DNA from: Bauldia litoralis | GTDB lineage: Bacteria; Pseudomonadota; Alphaproteobacteria; Rhizobiales; Kaistiaceae | Assembly: GCA_945882315.1 (NCBI GenBank) | Contig: CAMCWB010000026.1 | Location: 1-46,835 of the forward strand | Reading direction: 5' to 3' | DNA length: 46,835 bases | Notes under the pieces: generated by a model | Seen by the model: only the letters and a program-made list of their open reading frames with translations | Databases searched by the model: none | Told to the model about the DNA's origin: nothing | Made by a program: the position numbers and the translations under genes | Part shown: positions 29,178-38,376 of the stretch, piece after piece | Numbering within the stretch: position 1 is the stretch's first letter | Layout: each line of letters opens with the position of its first letter

Positions 29178-30983
29178 ATGACGGCCTCCCCGCGCACCAA
29201 TATTCGCAATTTTTCGATCGTCGCCCATATCGACCACGGCAAGTCGACCCTTGCCGACCGGCTGATCCAGATGACGGGAACGGTGGCGGCGCGCGACATG
29301 CGCGAGCAGCTCCTCGATTCCATGGATATCGAGCGCGAGCGCGGCATCACCATCAAGGCACAGACGGTCCGCCTCAATTACCGGGCCAAGGACGGCAAGG
29401 ACTACGTCCTCAACCTCATCGACACGCCCGGCCATGTCGACTTCGCCTATGAGGTCAACCGGTCGCTGGCCGCCTGCGAGGGCTCGCTCCTTGTCGTCGA
29501 CGCCTCGCAGGGCGTCGAGGCGCAGACGCTTGCCAATGTCTATCAGGCTCTCGACAACAATCACGAGATCGTCCCGGTCCTCAATAAGGTCGATCTGCCG
29601 GCGTCCGATCCGGAGCGCGTCAAAGCGCAGATCGAGGAAGTCATCGGCCTCGATGCGTCGGATGCGATCGCGATCTCGGCCAAGACCGGCGAAGGCGTCG
29701 ACAAGGTGCTGGAGGCGATCGTCACCCGCCTGCCGCCGCCGGTCGGCGACGAGACCGCGCCGCTGAAGGCCCTCCTCGTCGATTCCTGGTACGACGCCTA
29801 TCTCGGCGTCGTCGTGCTCGTTCGCGTCGTCGACGGCGTGCTCAAGAAGGGCATGAAGATCCGGATGATGAAGGCCGACGCCGCCCATGAGGTCGATCGC
29901 GTCGGCGTCTTCACCCCGAAGCTGGTCGACTGGCCGGAGCTGAAGCCCGGCGAGATCGGCTTCATCACCGGCTCGATCCGCCAGGTCGCCGATACCCGCG
30001 TCGGCGACACGATCACCGAGGAAAAGCGCCGCGCCACCGAGGCGCTGCCCGGTTTCCGCCCGGCCCAGCCGGTGGTCTTCTGCGGCATCTTCCCGGTCGA
30101 CGCCGCCGATTTCGAGAATCTGCGTGCCGCCATCGGCAAGCTCCGCCTCAACGACGCCGCCTTCACCTATGAGATGGAGACCAGCGCCGCGCTCGGCTTC
30201 GGCTTCCGTTGCGGCTTCCTCGGCCTCCTCCATCTCGAGATCGTGCAGGAGCGCCTGGCGCGCGAGTTCAATCTCGACCTCATCGCGACGGCGCCTTCGG
30301 TCGTCTACAAGATCAAGCTCAACAATGGCGACGAGATCGAGCTTCACAATCCCGCCGACATGCCCGACCCGGTCAAGATCGACGAAATCTCGGAGCCTTG
30401 GCTCCGCGCCACCATCCTGACGCCCGACGAATTTCTCGGCTCCATTCTCAAGCTCTGCCAGGAGCGCCGCGGCATCCAGGTCGACCTCGCCTATGTCGGC
30501 AGCCGCGCCATGGTCAAATACGACCTGCCGCTGAACGAGGTCGTCTTCGATTTTTACGATCGCCTGAAGTCGATCTCGAAGGGCTATGCCTCTTTCGACT
30601 ACAGCCTGACCGACTATCATCCCGGCGATCTCGTCAAGCTGTCGATCCTGGTCAATGGCGAGCCGGTCGACGCACTCTCGATGCTGGTCCACCGCACGGC
30701 GTCGGAGAAGCGCGGCCGGACCATGTGCGAGAAGCTGAAGGATCTCATCCCGCAGCATCTCTTCCAGATCCCCATCCAGGCGGCGATCGGCGGCAAGATC
30801 ATCGCCCGCGAGACCATCAAGGCCCTCCGCAAGGACGTCACCGCCAAATGCTATGGCGGCGACATCACCCGCAAGCGCAAGCTCCTCGACAAGCAGAAAG
30901 AGGGCAAGAGGAAGATGCGCCAGTTCGGCAAGGTCGACATCCCGCAGGAAGCCTTCATCGCCGCGCTGAAGATGGACGCCTGA
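29178..30983 (+). CDS. lepA: Elongation factor 4 (LepA)
   Basis: A 601-residue translational GTPase that remodels stalled or pre-translocation ribosomes. G1 [14 protein letters not shown], switch [15 protein letters not shown]3 [12 protein letters not shown] and G4 [11 protein letters not shown] are intact. LepA-specific regions include the C-terminal domain ending [17 protein letters not shown]. Shine-Dalgarno AGGAAG precedes ATG 29178. It is 80 bp downstream of fabI. Normal length. Confidence 0.97.
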   Translation: MTASPRTNIRNFSIVAHIDHGKSTLADRLIQMTGTVAARDMREQLLDSMDIERERGITIKAQTVRLNYRAKDGKDYVLNLIDTPGHVDFAYEVNRSLAACEGSLLVVDASQGVEAQTLANVYQALDNNHEIVPVLNKVDLPASDPERVKAQIEEVIGLDASDAIAISAKTGEGVDKVLEAIVTRLPPPVGDETAPLKALLVDSWYDAYLGVVVLVRVVDGVLKKGMKIRMMKADAAHEVDRVGVFTPKLVDWPELKPGEIGFITGSIRQVADTRVGDTITEEKRRATEALPGFRPAQPVVFCGIFPVDAADFENLRAAIGKLRLNDAAFTYEMETSAALGFGFRCGFLGLLHLEIVQERLAREFNLDLIATAPSVVYKIKLNNGDEIELHNPADMPDPVKIDEISEPWLRATILTPDEFLGSILKLCQERRGIQVDLAYVGSRAMVKYDLPLNEVVFDFYDRLKSISKGYASFDYSLTDYHPGDLVKLSILVNGEPVDALSMLVHRTASEKRGRTMCEKLKDLIPQHLFQIPIQAAIGGKIIARETIKALRKDVTAKCYGGDITRKRKLLDKQKEGKRKMRQFGKVDIPQEAFIAALKMDA

Positions 30984-31002
30984 TAGAGCCGTGAGTGGGT
31001 CC

Positions 31003-31056
31003 TCCCCTGCGAAGCGGGGGAGGGGACCACGCGCAGCGTGGTGGGGGGGGCGACCA
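31003..31056. repeat. Intergenic palindromic element after lepA
   Basis: CCTCCCCTGCGAAGCGGGGGAGGGG followed by CCACGCGCAGCGTGGTGG: two adjacent hairpins typical of rhizobial intergenic repeats, at the end of lepA. It may end the lepA transcript and the convergent SpoIIAA-like transcript. Confidence 0.65.
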
Positions 31057-31107
31057 CAAGTTCCGAGCGATGGTGTCCCGCAGGTCAGGCGACCTGCATT
31101 TCGGCCG

Positions 31108-31473
31108 CTAGCGGCCGGAGATCCAGGCTTTGGCGCTTTCGAGGTCGTCGCGGGCGAAGCGCTTGATCGCGGTCGGCATAAGTCCGGCCATCGCCTCGAC
31201 GGCACGCGAATAGGGGCCTTCCTGGTCGACGAAGGCGATCCGCTCGAAGGCATTGAAATGCCGCGTGCCGAAAACCGCATCGTCGAAGACGCCGCCATGG
31301 GCGTAGCCGTCGAAGTCCGGCGCGGCGACATAGAGAAGCTTCACTTTGGCGCCGCAGCGCCCGGCTCTGTCGATGCGCGGCGACAGGATCTCCAGGGAAT
31401 CGGCGCGCGTAATCTGGCCATGGGCTTCGAAGCCGATGATGCCCGAAGGCAGTGATTCGATCGGAGTGAACAT
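31108..31473 (-). CDS. SpoIIAA-like (STAS-fold) protein
   Basis: A 121-residue single-domain protein: SGIIGFEAHGQITRADSLEIL, a central AKVKLLYVAAPDFDGY and the SRAVEAMAGLMPTAIKRFARDD helix, the order seen in SpoIIAA-like proteins. Such proteins are of unknown role in alphaproteobacteria and lack the phosphorylatable serine pattern I would expect of an anti-sigma antagonist. Excellent Shine-Dalgarno GAGGAGG before ATG 31473. Divergent from mepA across 203 bp that should hold both promoters; no strong promoter could be recognised there. Confidence 0.72.
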   Translation of the reverse strand: MFTPIESLPSGIIGFEAHGQITRADSLEILSPRIDRAGRCGAKVKLLYVAAPDFDGYAHGGVFDDAVFGTRHFNAFERIAFVDQEGPYSRAVEAMAGLMPTAIKRFARDDLESAKAWISGR

Positions 31474-31676
31474 GCTCTCTCCTCCTCTGTATCACCCCGC
31501 CCCGTCCGCAAGATGCCGTTCGACCGTGATCCTTTGTTGACGGTGCGATGACATCTCGCTGCCGGAATCGGACTTTTCCTTGGCGAAGGGTTGCCGGCGA
31601 ATCACTTTCGGGTGACTTGCCGATGCTGCGCTGCGGGCGATAATTGGCCGGCGACGACAGCGACAAGGGATTCGCC

Positions 31677-32618
31677 ATGCGAAAAACACTGCCGGCCATC
31701 GCCGCAATCGGGCTCGCGATGAGCCTCGCAACCGGTCTGCCCGCCGCGGCGGAAGGAACGCTGGCGAAAATGCTTTTCTCGAAGATTGATGGTCCGGCGC
31801 CGCTGGCGGCGCGCTCGATCGGCTCTTACGCGCGCGGCTGCGTCGCCGGCGCCATCGCGCTGCCGGTCGATGGCCCCGAATGGCAGGCGATGCGCCTGTC
31901 GCGGAACCGCAACTGGGGCATGCCGCAGCTCATCGCCTATATCGAGAAGCTCGCCCGCGATGCGCGCGACAAGGATGGCTGGCCCGGCCTCCTGGTCGGC
32001 GATCTCGGCCAGCCGCGCGGCGGCCCCGCCCCCTCCGGCCATGTCAGCCACCAGACCGGGCTCGACGTCGATATCTGGCTCGACCCGATGCCCGACCGTC
32101 GCCTGAGCGGCGAGGAGCGCGAGAAGACGGCCGCCAGCACGCTCCTCGTGAAGGGCACCAATGTCGAGATCGACATGAAGAAATGGCCGGCGGGATACGA
32201 GGATCTTCTCAAGCGCGCCGCGAGCTACTCCGAGGTCGAGCGCATCTTCGTCAATCCCGGCATCAAGAAAGTGCTGTGCCAGCGCGCCGGCACGGATCGG
32301 GCGTGGCTGCGCAAGATCCGCCCCTGGTACAAGCATGATGACCACTTCCATGTCCGCCTGAAATGTCCGGCCGGCCAGGCCGGCTGCAAGGCCCAGGAAG
32401 CGACGGCGGCCGGCGACGGCTGCGGCGAGAATCTGACCTACTGGCTGAGCCCGGCGCCGTTCAAGCCGGCGCCGAAGCCCGCCAAGCCGGCGCCGCCGCC
32501 GAAGGAGATCATGCTGTCCGATCTTCCCGCCGCCTGCATCGAGGTTCTGAGGGCGGGCGCCGGTGTGGCGCCGGCAGGGGTTACCCCACCGGTCCCGACG
32601 ATGCGTCCCGCGAATTGA
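31677..32618 (+). CDS. mepA: Penicillin-insensitive murein endopeptidase
   Basis: A 313-residue secreted peptidase that cuts D-Ala-meso-DAP cross-links in peptidoglycan. A signal peptide (MRKTLPAIAAIGLAMSLATG, ending AAAEG) leads into the enzyme. Zinc ligands sit in GHVSHQTGLDVDIWLD and WYKHDDHFHVRLKCP. The C-terminal region is a Pro/Ala/Lys-rich stretch (FKPAPKPAKPAPPPKE) after the catalytic core. Start chosen at 31677 after AAGGGA. Six bp separate it from the convergent CHAD gene's stop. Confidence 0.93.
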   Translation: MRKTLPAIAAIGLAMSLATGLPAAAEGTLAKMLFSKIDGPAPLAARSIGSYARGCVAGAIALPVDGPEWQAMRLSRNRNWGMPQLIAYIEKLARDARDKDGWPGLLVGDLGQPRGGPAPSGHVSHQTGLDVDIWLDPMPDRRLSGEEREKTAASTLLVKGTNVEIDMKKWPAGYEDLLKRAASYSEVERIFVNPGIKKVLCQRAGTDRAWLRKIRPWYKHDDHFHVRLKCPAGQAGCKAQEATAAGDGCGENLTYWLSPAPFKPAPKPAKPAPPPKEIMLSDLPAACIEVLRAGAGVAPAGVTPPVPTMRPAN

Positions 32619-32624
32619 CGCGAA

Positions 32625-33470
32625 TCAGCCAAGCGCCATCCGCTTGCGGAATGTCTTCGGCTTCTGCCGGTAGAGCGCGGCGCCGAGGATAAAAGCTTCG
32701 GCTTCGAGCGCCCGGCGGCGTCGGGCGATCAGGCCGAGCTGCTCCATCAGTGAAGGGTCGTCGGTCGGCGCGATCGCCAGCTTCTCCGCGAGCACCGCAT
32801 GGTCGTGGTCGAGTCCCAGCAATTCGCTGAGCCGTTCGAATTCCGCCATCAGCGATGCCGAGCGGCGCGGCAGGCGCTTTCGCGCCAGCCGCAGGAGGTG
32901 CCACAGATCCTTGACCGCCTTCCGCCATTGATGGAGGTCGGGCGTCGTCAGGCTGAATTCGGCGCGCCGCCGCGCCGCGAGCCCGCGCCGGTAGGCATGG
33001 TCGATCGCCCTGCCGAGAAGCGCCGTGCCGGCGACGGATTTCGATGCCCGCGCAAGCTGCTGCTCGCTGTCGGCGATGAGCCGCGTGACCCGCTCGACCG
33101 AAGTCGGCTGGTGCGCCCTTGCCTCGCGGTCGAGGAAGACGACGACGCGGCCGAAGCCGGCATCGTCGCCATGCGCCGTCGAGGTGAACTGGCGGGCGCT
33201 TTCCGCCGCGACATCGGCGTCGCGGCTCTGCGACAGAAGGCGGGCCGCGGCGCGCAATTTCTCCGCGCAGCGCTCCGCCCTGCCGTCGAGCGCCGGGCGC
33301 AGCACCCGCAGCACCGAGCGTGTCCGCTTCAGCCTCTGGCGGACACGATGGATGGTTCTGTCCGAGGGAGCCCCGCCGGCGAGCGCCAGGCGCGCCGCGG
33401 CAAGATCCTCCGCGGCAAGCCTCAACAGCGCCGGTCCGATAGCTTCATGCCTGCCGATCCGGTGGGTCAT
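32625..33470 (-). CDS. CHAD domain protein
   Basis: A 281-residue alpha-helical protein rich in His, Arg and Lys. The N-terminal IHRVRQRLKRTRSVLRVLRPAL and a second repeat, LHQWRKAVKDLWHLLRLARKR, are the two histidine-containing helical repeats typical of CHAD, a domain that binds polyphosphate. No adjacent ppk or CYTH gene is present, so the partner is unknown. ATG 33470 follows GAGGGAAG. Confidence 0.87.
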   Translation of the reverse strand: MTHRIGRHEAIGPALLRLAAEDLAAARLALAGGAPSDRTIHRVRQRLKRTRSVLRVLRPALDGRAERCAEKLRAAARLLSQSRDADVAAESARQFTSTAHGDDAGFGRVVVFLDREARAHQPTSVERVTRLIADSEQQLARASKSVAGTALLGRAIDHAYRRGLAARRRAEFSLTTPDLHQWRKAVKDLWHLLRLARKRLPRRSASLMAEFERLSELLGLDHDHAVLAEKLAIAPTDDPSLMEQLGLIARRRRALEAEAFILGAALYRQKPKTFRKRMALG

Positions 33471-33518
33471 CTTCCCTCGGCCGCATCCAGCCTTGCGTTC
33501 ATCTCGGGGTGCCGCCGC

Positions 33519-34184
33519 TCAGCCGCCGGCGACGCCGACGCCTATCGGGCAGGAAATACCCGTGCCGCCGAGGCCGCAATAGCCGCGCGGATTCTTCGCG
33601 AGATATTGCTGGTGATAGTCCTCGGCGAAATAGAAGGCCGGCGCGTCGACGATTTCGGTCGTCACCGCCCCGTAGCCGCGCTTCTTCAGGGCCTGCTCGT
33701 AAGTGGCTTTGGCCGCAACCGCCGCCTGGCGCTGCACGTCGTTGGCGACATAGATGCCGGACCGGTATTGCGTACCGATATCGTTGCCCTGCCGCATCCC
33801 CTGCGTCGGGTCATGCGCCTCGAAGAAGGTCTTGAGCAGCGCCTCGTAGCTGATCTTCTTCGGGTCATAGACGACGAGCACGACCTCGTTATGGCCGGTC
33901 ATGCCGCTGCACACCTCGTGATAGGTCGGGTTCGGCGTGGGGCCGCCGGCATAGCCGACCGCCGTCACATGGACGCCGTAGAGCTGCCAGAAGACGCGCT
34001 CCGCCCCCCAGAAGCAGCCGAGGCCGAACACCGCGGTCTCGGAGCCCTCCGGATAGGGGCCTTGCAGCCTGTGCTTGTTGACGAAGTGGATGTCGGCGGT
34101 GGCGAGCGCGTCTGGCCGGCCCTTCAGCGCATCGGCGGGCGAAGGCAGGCTCGTCTTTTTGCCGAGCATTTCGAGAATACCCAT
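33519..34184 (-). CDS. msrA: Peptide methionine (S)-S-oxide reductase
   Basis: A 221-residue enzyme repairing oxidised methionine. [13 protein letters not shown] holds the catalytic Cys; [18 protein letters not shown] and [21 protein letters not shown] are family blocks; the C-terminal [14 protein letters not shown] supplies two resolving cysteines. Shine-Dalgarno AAGGAGG lies 7 bases from the ATG. It is leftward and 48 bp from the CHAD gene; co-transcription is plausible. Confidence 0.96.
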   Translation of the reverse strand: MGILEMLGKKTSLPSPADALKGRPDALATADIHFVNKHRLQGPYPEGSETAVFGLGCFWGAERVFWQLYGVHVTAVGYAGGPTPNPTYHEVCSGMTGHNEVVLVVYDPKKISYEALLKTFFEAHDPTQGMRQGNDIGTQYRSGIYVANDVQRQAAVAAKATYEQALKKRGYGAVTTEIVDAPAFYFAEDYHQQYLAKNPRGYCGLGGTGISCPIGVGVAGG

Positions 34185-34239
34185 TGTGGTCCTCCTTAAG
34201 GGCCGTTGCCGCGCAACGGCCGCATGCGGCGAGGCGGGG

Positions 34240-34566
34240 TCAGGCGTAGGCAGGCTGCGGTCGCCGGCGGCGGCCGGTATAAAGAAGCCATCCGCCGAGG
34301 ATGCCGAGGACGGCCCAGGCGGGCGCCATCAGGATCCACTGGATGACCGGATCCCACAGCCAGTGGCCGACATAGGATTCGACCGTTCGCTGGACGAATT
34401 CCTGTGTCTGCATCAGGCTCGACGGGCTGATCGAGTACCAGGCAAGGCCCATCGGCGTCATGGTGAGCGCCGATGCGGCGATCGTCTTGGTGCCGTCGAT
34501 GACGAGCGCCACCAGGCTGCCCGCCACCATCCAGAGACCGATGAAACGTGAGAGAAAGGCGATCAT
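34240..34566 (-). CDS. Small two-helix membrane protein, unknown function
   Basis: A 108-residue protein with an N-terminal hydrophobic helix ([18 protein letters not shown]), a central amphipathic part ([20 protein letters not shown]) and a second hydrophobic helix ([18 protein letters not shown]) ending in a basic tail. It resembles small membrane proteins found throughout Hyphomicrobiales, but I cannot give it a function. It lies between msrA and tRNA-Ser. No strong Shine-Dalgarno. Confidence 0.6.
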   Translation of the reverse strand: MIAFLSRFIGLWMVAGSLVALVIDGTKTIAASALTMTPMGLAWYSISPSSLMQTQEFVQRTVESYVGHWLWDPVIQWILMAPAWAVLGILGGWLLYTGRRRRPQPAYA

Positions 34567-34678
34567 CGGCAGTCCCGCCGGCCCGTCCGGCGTCTCCGCG
34601 CTAATGGTGCTGATGTAAGCATTCGCGGAGGCTGTCGCAATTGCCGGTTCCTTGTCAATTTTCTGCGATGCGGCGCGC

Positions 34679-34706
34679 TTGCGCCTCTTCGGTCCTTGGC
34701 TATAGT
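34679..34706 (+). promoter_or_regulatory. Predicted tRNA-Ser promoter
   Basis: TTGCGC (34679-34684), a 16-bp spacer, then TATAGT (34701-34706), about 28 bp before the tRNA 5' end. Reasonable spacing for a stable-RNA promoter. Confidence 0.6.
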
Positions 34707-34733
34707 GCGCGCCCTGAGCGACGGCAATCGCCC

Positions 34734-34823
34734 GGAGGGGTGGCCGAGTGGTTGAAGGCGCACGCTTGGAAAGCGTGTTTGCGGGAAACCGTAACGAGGG
34801 TTCGAATCCCTCTCCCTCCGCCA
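34734..34823 (+). tRNA. tRNA-Ser (GGA)
   Basis: The 5' arm GGAGGGG pairs with TCCCTCC (one G-T) before G-CCA. D-loop region TGGCCGAGTGGTTGAAGG; anticodon stem CACGC/GCGTG with loop TTGGAAA giving anticodon GGA; a long variable arm TTTGCGGGAAACCGTAAC typical of class II tRNA-Ser; and the T-arm GAGGGTTCGAATCCCTC. The 3' CCA is genome-encoded. It reads UCC and UCU codons and marks the left edge of the accessory region. Confidence 0.96.
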
Positions 34824-34867
34824 GCTATGCTCAAGCGAACTGTCTCTCTGGCTTCCGACGACCTCTG

Positions 34868-34891
34868 AAAAGCCCAGGAATTGCGGGCTTT
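34868..34891 (+). terminator. Terminator-like hairpin after tRNA-Ser
   Basis: AAAGCCC-AGGAATTGC-GGGCTTT, a 7-bp perfect stem with a 10-base loop and the terminal TTTs within the right arm, 45 bp after the tRNA 3' end. Plausible end of the tRNA transcript. Confidence 0.6.
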
Positions 34892-34986
34892 GTCGACGAA
34901 AGCTTATGACCTCCTCGGTCGGGTTTTGCCTCTGTTTTCTCTCTCTGCGGCCAGTATTCTCGAAACCTCATGACTTCGCCGATTTA

Positions 34987-35087
34987 GTACGGACTCTTAA
35001 GCCGCTGATTTGACTCGACTATTCGACGCAAGAAATCCGTACCTTTCGCATCCCTCTCGGCTCGCGAGAGGAACTGGCGTCGAATAG
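34987..35087 (+). other. Lower-GC structured region with interleaved inverted repeats
   Basis: Between tRNA-Ser and the four-gene operon (34,824-35,312) no credible gene is seen. Two perfect inverted repeats interleave: GTACGGA (34987-34993) with TCCGTAC (35036-35042), and CTATTCGACGC (35019-35029) with GCGTCGAATAG (35077-35087). The second pair encloses CCTCTCG/CGAGAGG (35053-35059/35065-35071). In RNA the two outer pairs cannot both form without a pseudoknot. Function unknown: a leader RNA, a recombination site, or chance. Confidence 0.5.
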
Positions 35088-35312
35088 GAGCGGTGAAAAT
35101 CCTTGGATTGGGCGGCCCGCTTGGTACGCAATTTAACCGGTCAAAATTCGCGCGGTCCCTTACCCGGTCAACTGCGTCAGGCTCGGCTACATCCGGGCCT
35201 TGACCCGCGCGCTTGCCGGAATTTGGGGCAGAAGACAACCGGCCCCTTTTCATGTTACGGACCCGGGTGGCGCGCCTCGATCGGCCATGGAACTTTATAC
35301 CGGGGAGTTGCG

Positions 35313-36125
35313 GTGCCGGTGACGAACCTATCCGCTTCGTTGTTGACCGACAGTGACGCTTCCTTTGGCGGGGCGGCCGAAGCCGTCATGTCGAAGAGGT
35401 CGTCCCTCGTTGCGAGTGTGTATCCGGTCGCCGCAATCGACGCGTCCACCGTCGACGCCATGTACGGACTCTTCTCCGAAAATTACGAGGACGTGAATCG
35501 GCCCCTGTTCGACCGCGATCTGCTGGCGAAGTCGCACGTCATCTTGGTCCATGACCGCTCCGGTCGCTTGCGAGGCTTCTCGACTCTAGTGGTCTGGACG
35601 GTGGAGCAACCATCCGAACCGATCCGCATCCTGTTCTCCGGCGATACCGTGATCGAGCCGGCTTCCTGGGGTGACCGCTCCTTTCTCGTCAAATGGCTCG
35701 AGACGATCGGAGCGCTCCATGCCGTGCAACCGCCGGTGCCCTTCTACTGGATGCTGATCAGCATGAGCCCGCGCACCTACCGCGCGCTGCCGCTGTTCTT
35801 TCGCCGCTATTATCCCTCCGCTGACGGGGACCAATCGTTGGCCGGGCTGGCGGGCGATGTCGGCAGGACATTCTTCCCCGACCGTTTCGACGCCGCGCGG
35901 GGTCTGATCCTCGCGGCGCCTTCGAGCGGCCGGCTGACGGCGCCTTTGGCCGTGGTCCCGCCGAAGGACGCCCATCGCCGCGAGGTCGGGTTCTTTATCT
36001 CCCGGAATCCGCGCTTCGCCGCGGGCGACGAGCTTGTCTGCCTGGCGCGGATCGATCCCGACAACATCAGGCCTGGTCTACGGCGTTACTTCGAGCGCGG
36101 CCGGGCGCGGAGAATTCCTGCGTGA
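35313..36125 (+). CDS. GNAT-like acyltransferase-type protein, first gene of a four-gene operon
   Basis: A 270-residue protein taken from GTG 35313, which has GGGGAG six bases upstream; the frame stays open to 35103 but that extension is not protein-like. The core DAMYGLFSENYEDVNRPLFDRDL, VILVHDRSGRLRGFSTLVVW, RILFSGDTVIEP, PFYWMLISMSPRTYRALPLF and FFRRYYPS resembles a GNAT-like family seen in biosynthetic contexts. I infer transfer of an acyl or aminoacyl group; the substrate is unknown. Its stop overlaps the next start (GTGA). Confidence 0.65.
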   Translation: MPVTNLSASLLTDSDASFGGAAEAVMSKRSSLVASVYPVAAIDASTVDAMYGLFSENYEDVNRPLFDRDLLAKSHVILVHDRSGRLRGFSTLVVWTVEQPSEPIRILFSGDTVIEPASWGDRSFLVKWLETIGALHAVQPPVPFYWMLISMSPRTYRALPLFFRRYYPSADGDQSLAGLAGDVGRTFFPDRFDAARGLILAAPSSGRLTAPLAVVPPKDAHRREVGFFISRNPRFAAGDELVCLARIDPDNIRPGLRRYFERGRARRIPA

Positions 36126-37339
36126 CTGCGGCAGTTGCGGCGACCTCCATGGATGTCGGCTTCTTGAAAGCCGGCGCACAGCCCGACAGCTTCGATCCCT
36201 ATCCGCTCTGCGCAAGACTGCGGGACGGTGCTCCGCTCTGGGAGAGCCCTTGGGGCGATATCTATCTCTCCAGTTTCGCTTCCGTGCGCCATGCCTTGGG
36301 CAACGCGGCTTTGCGGCGATCGCCGCTCGACGGAATCACAGGCGCCGGCGGCGTTGTCGACGTCGACGCGGTCATCGCCGCGCGACTCCGCGAATGGCTC
36401 CTTTTCGCGGATGACGAGAAGCATACCCAGTTGCGCAGAGGTCTTCTCGGACTGTTCCGGACCGCCGATATTGGCGCCCTGCGTCCTTTGATCAGCGAAC
36501 TGACGCTGGCATCTCTGCAAGGCGCCAGCGACCGCGGCGATTTCGTGCCGCTCGTCTCGGCGCGCGTTCCCAGAACCGTGCTGCTCGCGCTGCTCGGCCT
36601 GCCGCGCTCCGACTATGATCTGCTGACCGCCTGGGGCTCTGTCCTGCGGCGTGTCCTCGACTCCGGCGCCGGTCCCGACGATGCAGTCGTGACGGAGACC
36701 TTCGACGGGATAAAGGCCTATTTCTTTGATCTCGTCGGCGACGCGTCCTGGCAGTCGGGAAAGACGGCGCATGGCCTTGCGTCCCTGCTCGGGGCGTTTC
36801 CGAGGGAGGCGGTCGCCGCCAACCTCGCCATGCTGGCCTTCGTCGGCCAGGATACGACCTCGCATCTTGTCGGCAGCATGTTCCTCCATCTGGCCCTGCG
36901 GCCGGGCCTGTGGGCGCGCCTTCGCTCCGAACCTCATCTCGCCAAGGCGGCGGTGAACGAAGCGCTGCGGATCGAAAGCCCGATCCAGAAGCTCTGCCGA
37001 TGGACGCCGGATGCGATCGAGATCGGCGGCCGGGGGGTCGAGGGCGGCCGGCTGCTCGTGCTGCTCATCGGCGCGGCCCACCGCGATCCCGCCGAATATT
37101 CGCAGCCGGACATGTTCGACATCGACCGCAGCAAAAGCGCCGAGCTCTCCTTCGGCTGGGGAGCGCATCTCTGCCTCGGCCGCCCGCTGGCGCTGCTCGA
37201 AGGCGAGACAATCCTCCAGACGCTGCTGGCAGCGTGGCAAGAGGTCGAGGTGAGCGACGACGGTTGGTCGTGGCTGAACAACAGCTCCTTCCGCGGCCTG
37301 CGTCATCTCGGCCTGAGCTGGCGGGCAGCGCGGCGATGA
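36122..37339 (+). CDS. Cytochrome P450
   Basis: A 405-residue soluble P450 of bacterial class. The oxygen-binding I helix reads MLAFVGQDTTSH, the K helix NEALRIE supplies ExxR, and the heme loop SFGWGAHLCLG carries the proximal Cys with the conserved Phe and His. The I helix has G-Q-D-T rather than the common A-G-x-D-T. Redox partners (ferredoxin, ferredoxin reductase) are not encoded nearby. It starts at GTG 36122 overlapping the previous stop and ends overlapping the next ATG. Hydroxylation of a small molecule is inferred. Confidence 0.93.
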   Translation: MTAAVAATSMDVGFLKAGAQPDSFDPYPLCARLRDGAPLWESPWGDIYLSSFASVRHALGNAALRRSPLDGITGAGGVVDVDAVIAARLREWLLFADDEKHTQLRRGLLGLFRTADIGALRPLISELTLASLQGASDRGDFVPLVSARVPRTVLLALLGLPRSDYDLLTAWGSVLRRVLDSGAGPDDAVVTETFDGIKAYFFDLVGDASWQSGKTAHGLASLLGAFPREAVAANLAMLAFVGQDTTSHLVGSMFLHLALRPGLWARLRSEPHLAKAAVNEALRIESPIQKLCRWTPDAIEIGGRGVEGGRLLVLLIGAAHRDPAEYSQPDMFDIDRSKSAELSFGWGAHLCLGRPLALLEGETILQTLLAAWQEVEVSDDGWSWLNNSSFRGLRHLGLSWRAARR

Positions 37340-38376
37340 TCGTCTATATCTGCAGGCAGAGGCATGCCTATACGCTCGGCGTGCAGCTCCACTTCTTTCC
37401 GGGCAAGCTCGCCGCGCATGTGCGCCTCGTTCCGTACGAGCTGATCTATTTTTTGAAGGAGCTGCCGGCGGCGGCTTACATCTTCACGGACCTCGACCGG
37501 CTTACGCCGGAGGAGTTGTCCCGCGCGGCGCGTCTGGCCGACCATCTCGCGGTATCCGGCTGGCCCGTCCTCAACCACCCGCGGCGAGCACTCTTCCGCT
37601 TCGACCTTCTGCGCCGCCTCCACGACCTCGGCCTCAACGACTACAACGTCTTTCGTCTGCACGACTGGCAGGAAGCGAAGCGCTTTCCGGTCTTCATCCG
37701 CCGGGAGATGGACCACAAGGGACCGAGGAGCCCGCTCCTGCCCGATGCGGCGGCGCTGTCCTCGGCGGTGCACAGGTTCAGGCGCGACCGCAAGGCGGAC
37801 GAACTCATGATCATCGAGTTCGCGAACGCGCCCTATGCCGACGGACGCTATCGGAAATACGGGGTCCAGCGCATCGGCGACCGGCTCTTCCATCAGCACT
37901 GCTACGTGACGAAGGACTGGCTGGGCAAGAGCGTGCCTCCTGATATCGGTCCAGCCGAGGTCGCCGAGTCGCGCGAGGCGGTCAGAGCCAATCCGAATCT
38001 CGAAAAGGTCGGCCCGATCTTCGATCTCGCCGGCGTCGATTACGGTCGCATGGACTACTCCGTCATGAAGGGCCGTATCCAAGTCTACGAGATCAACACC
38101 AATCCCGCGATCATCGGCGTCCCGAGCGAGCGCAACCCGCTTGTCGAATCGGATTTCTTCGCCGCCCTGCACGAGTCGCAGATGCTGCCGCTCGCGGATT
38201 TCGAGGGACCGCCGCTCCCGATGCCGTCCGATCTCGCCGGACGGCGCCGGACGCTCTCCGCTGACGAGGCCAACGCGCGGACGCTTGCGGCCATGCACGG
38301 CAGAATACACTTCCGGGCCCGCCGCCGGAGGATATGGAGGATGCTGACGTCCCCGTTCGGAAGCGCGAGGGCGTGA
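37336..38376 (+). CDS. ATP-grasp-type ligase, unknown substrate
   Basis: A 346-residue protein. The start MIVYICRQRHAYTLGV is set by the ATGA overlap with the P450. The C-terminal half has an ATP-grasp pattern: FIRREMDHKG, YGVQRIGDRLFHQHCYV, and DYSVMKGRIQVYEINTNPAI, where EINTNP is the metal-binding segment of the family. The N-terminal half (YFLKELPAAAYIFTDLDRL, LNHPRRALFRFDLL) is like a substrate-selecting domain. ATP-grasp enzymes join a carboxylate to an amine or thiol; the actual acid is unknown. Tail is basic. Confidence 0.72.
   Translation: MIVYICRQRHAYTLGVQLHFFPGKLAAHVRLVPYELIYFLKELPAAAYIFTDLDRLTPEELSRAARLADHLAVSGWPVLNHPRRALFRFDLLRRLHDLGLNDYNVFRLHDWQEAKRFPVFIRREMDHKGPRSPLLPDAAALSSAVHRFRRDRKADELMIIEFANAPYADGRYRKYGVQRIGDRLFHQHCYVTKDWLGKSVPPDIGPAEVAESREAVRANPNLEKVGPIFDLAGVDYGRMDYSVMKGRIQVYEINTNPAIIGVPSERNPLVESDFFAALHESQMLPLADFEGPPLPMPSDLAGRRRTLSADEANARTLAAMHGRIHFRARRRRIWRMLTSPFGSARA

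Noticed and set aside
26860-31331. Very long minus-strand open frames opposite fabA-fabB-fabI and lepA
   Set aside because: They are high-GC antisense shadows: no domain motifs, no ribosome sites, and they run through genes with complete conserved motifs.
35103-35312. Possible 70-residue N-terminal extension of the GNAT-like protein
   Set aside because: The sequence is unlike a protein domain and includes the end of the lower-GC structured spacer; GTG 35313 has the better ribosome site.
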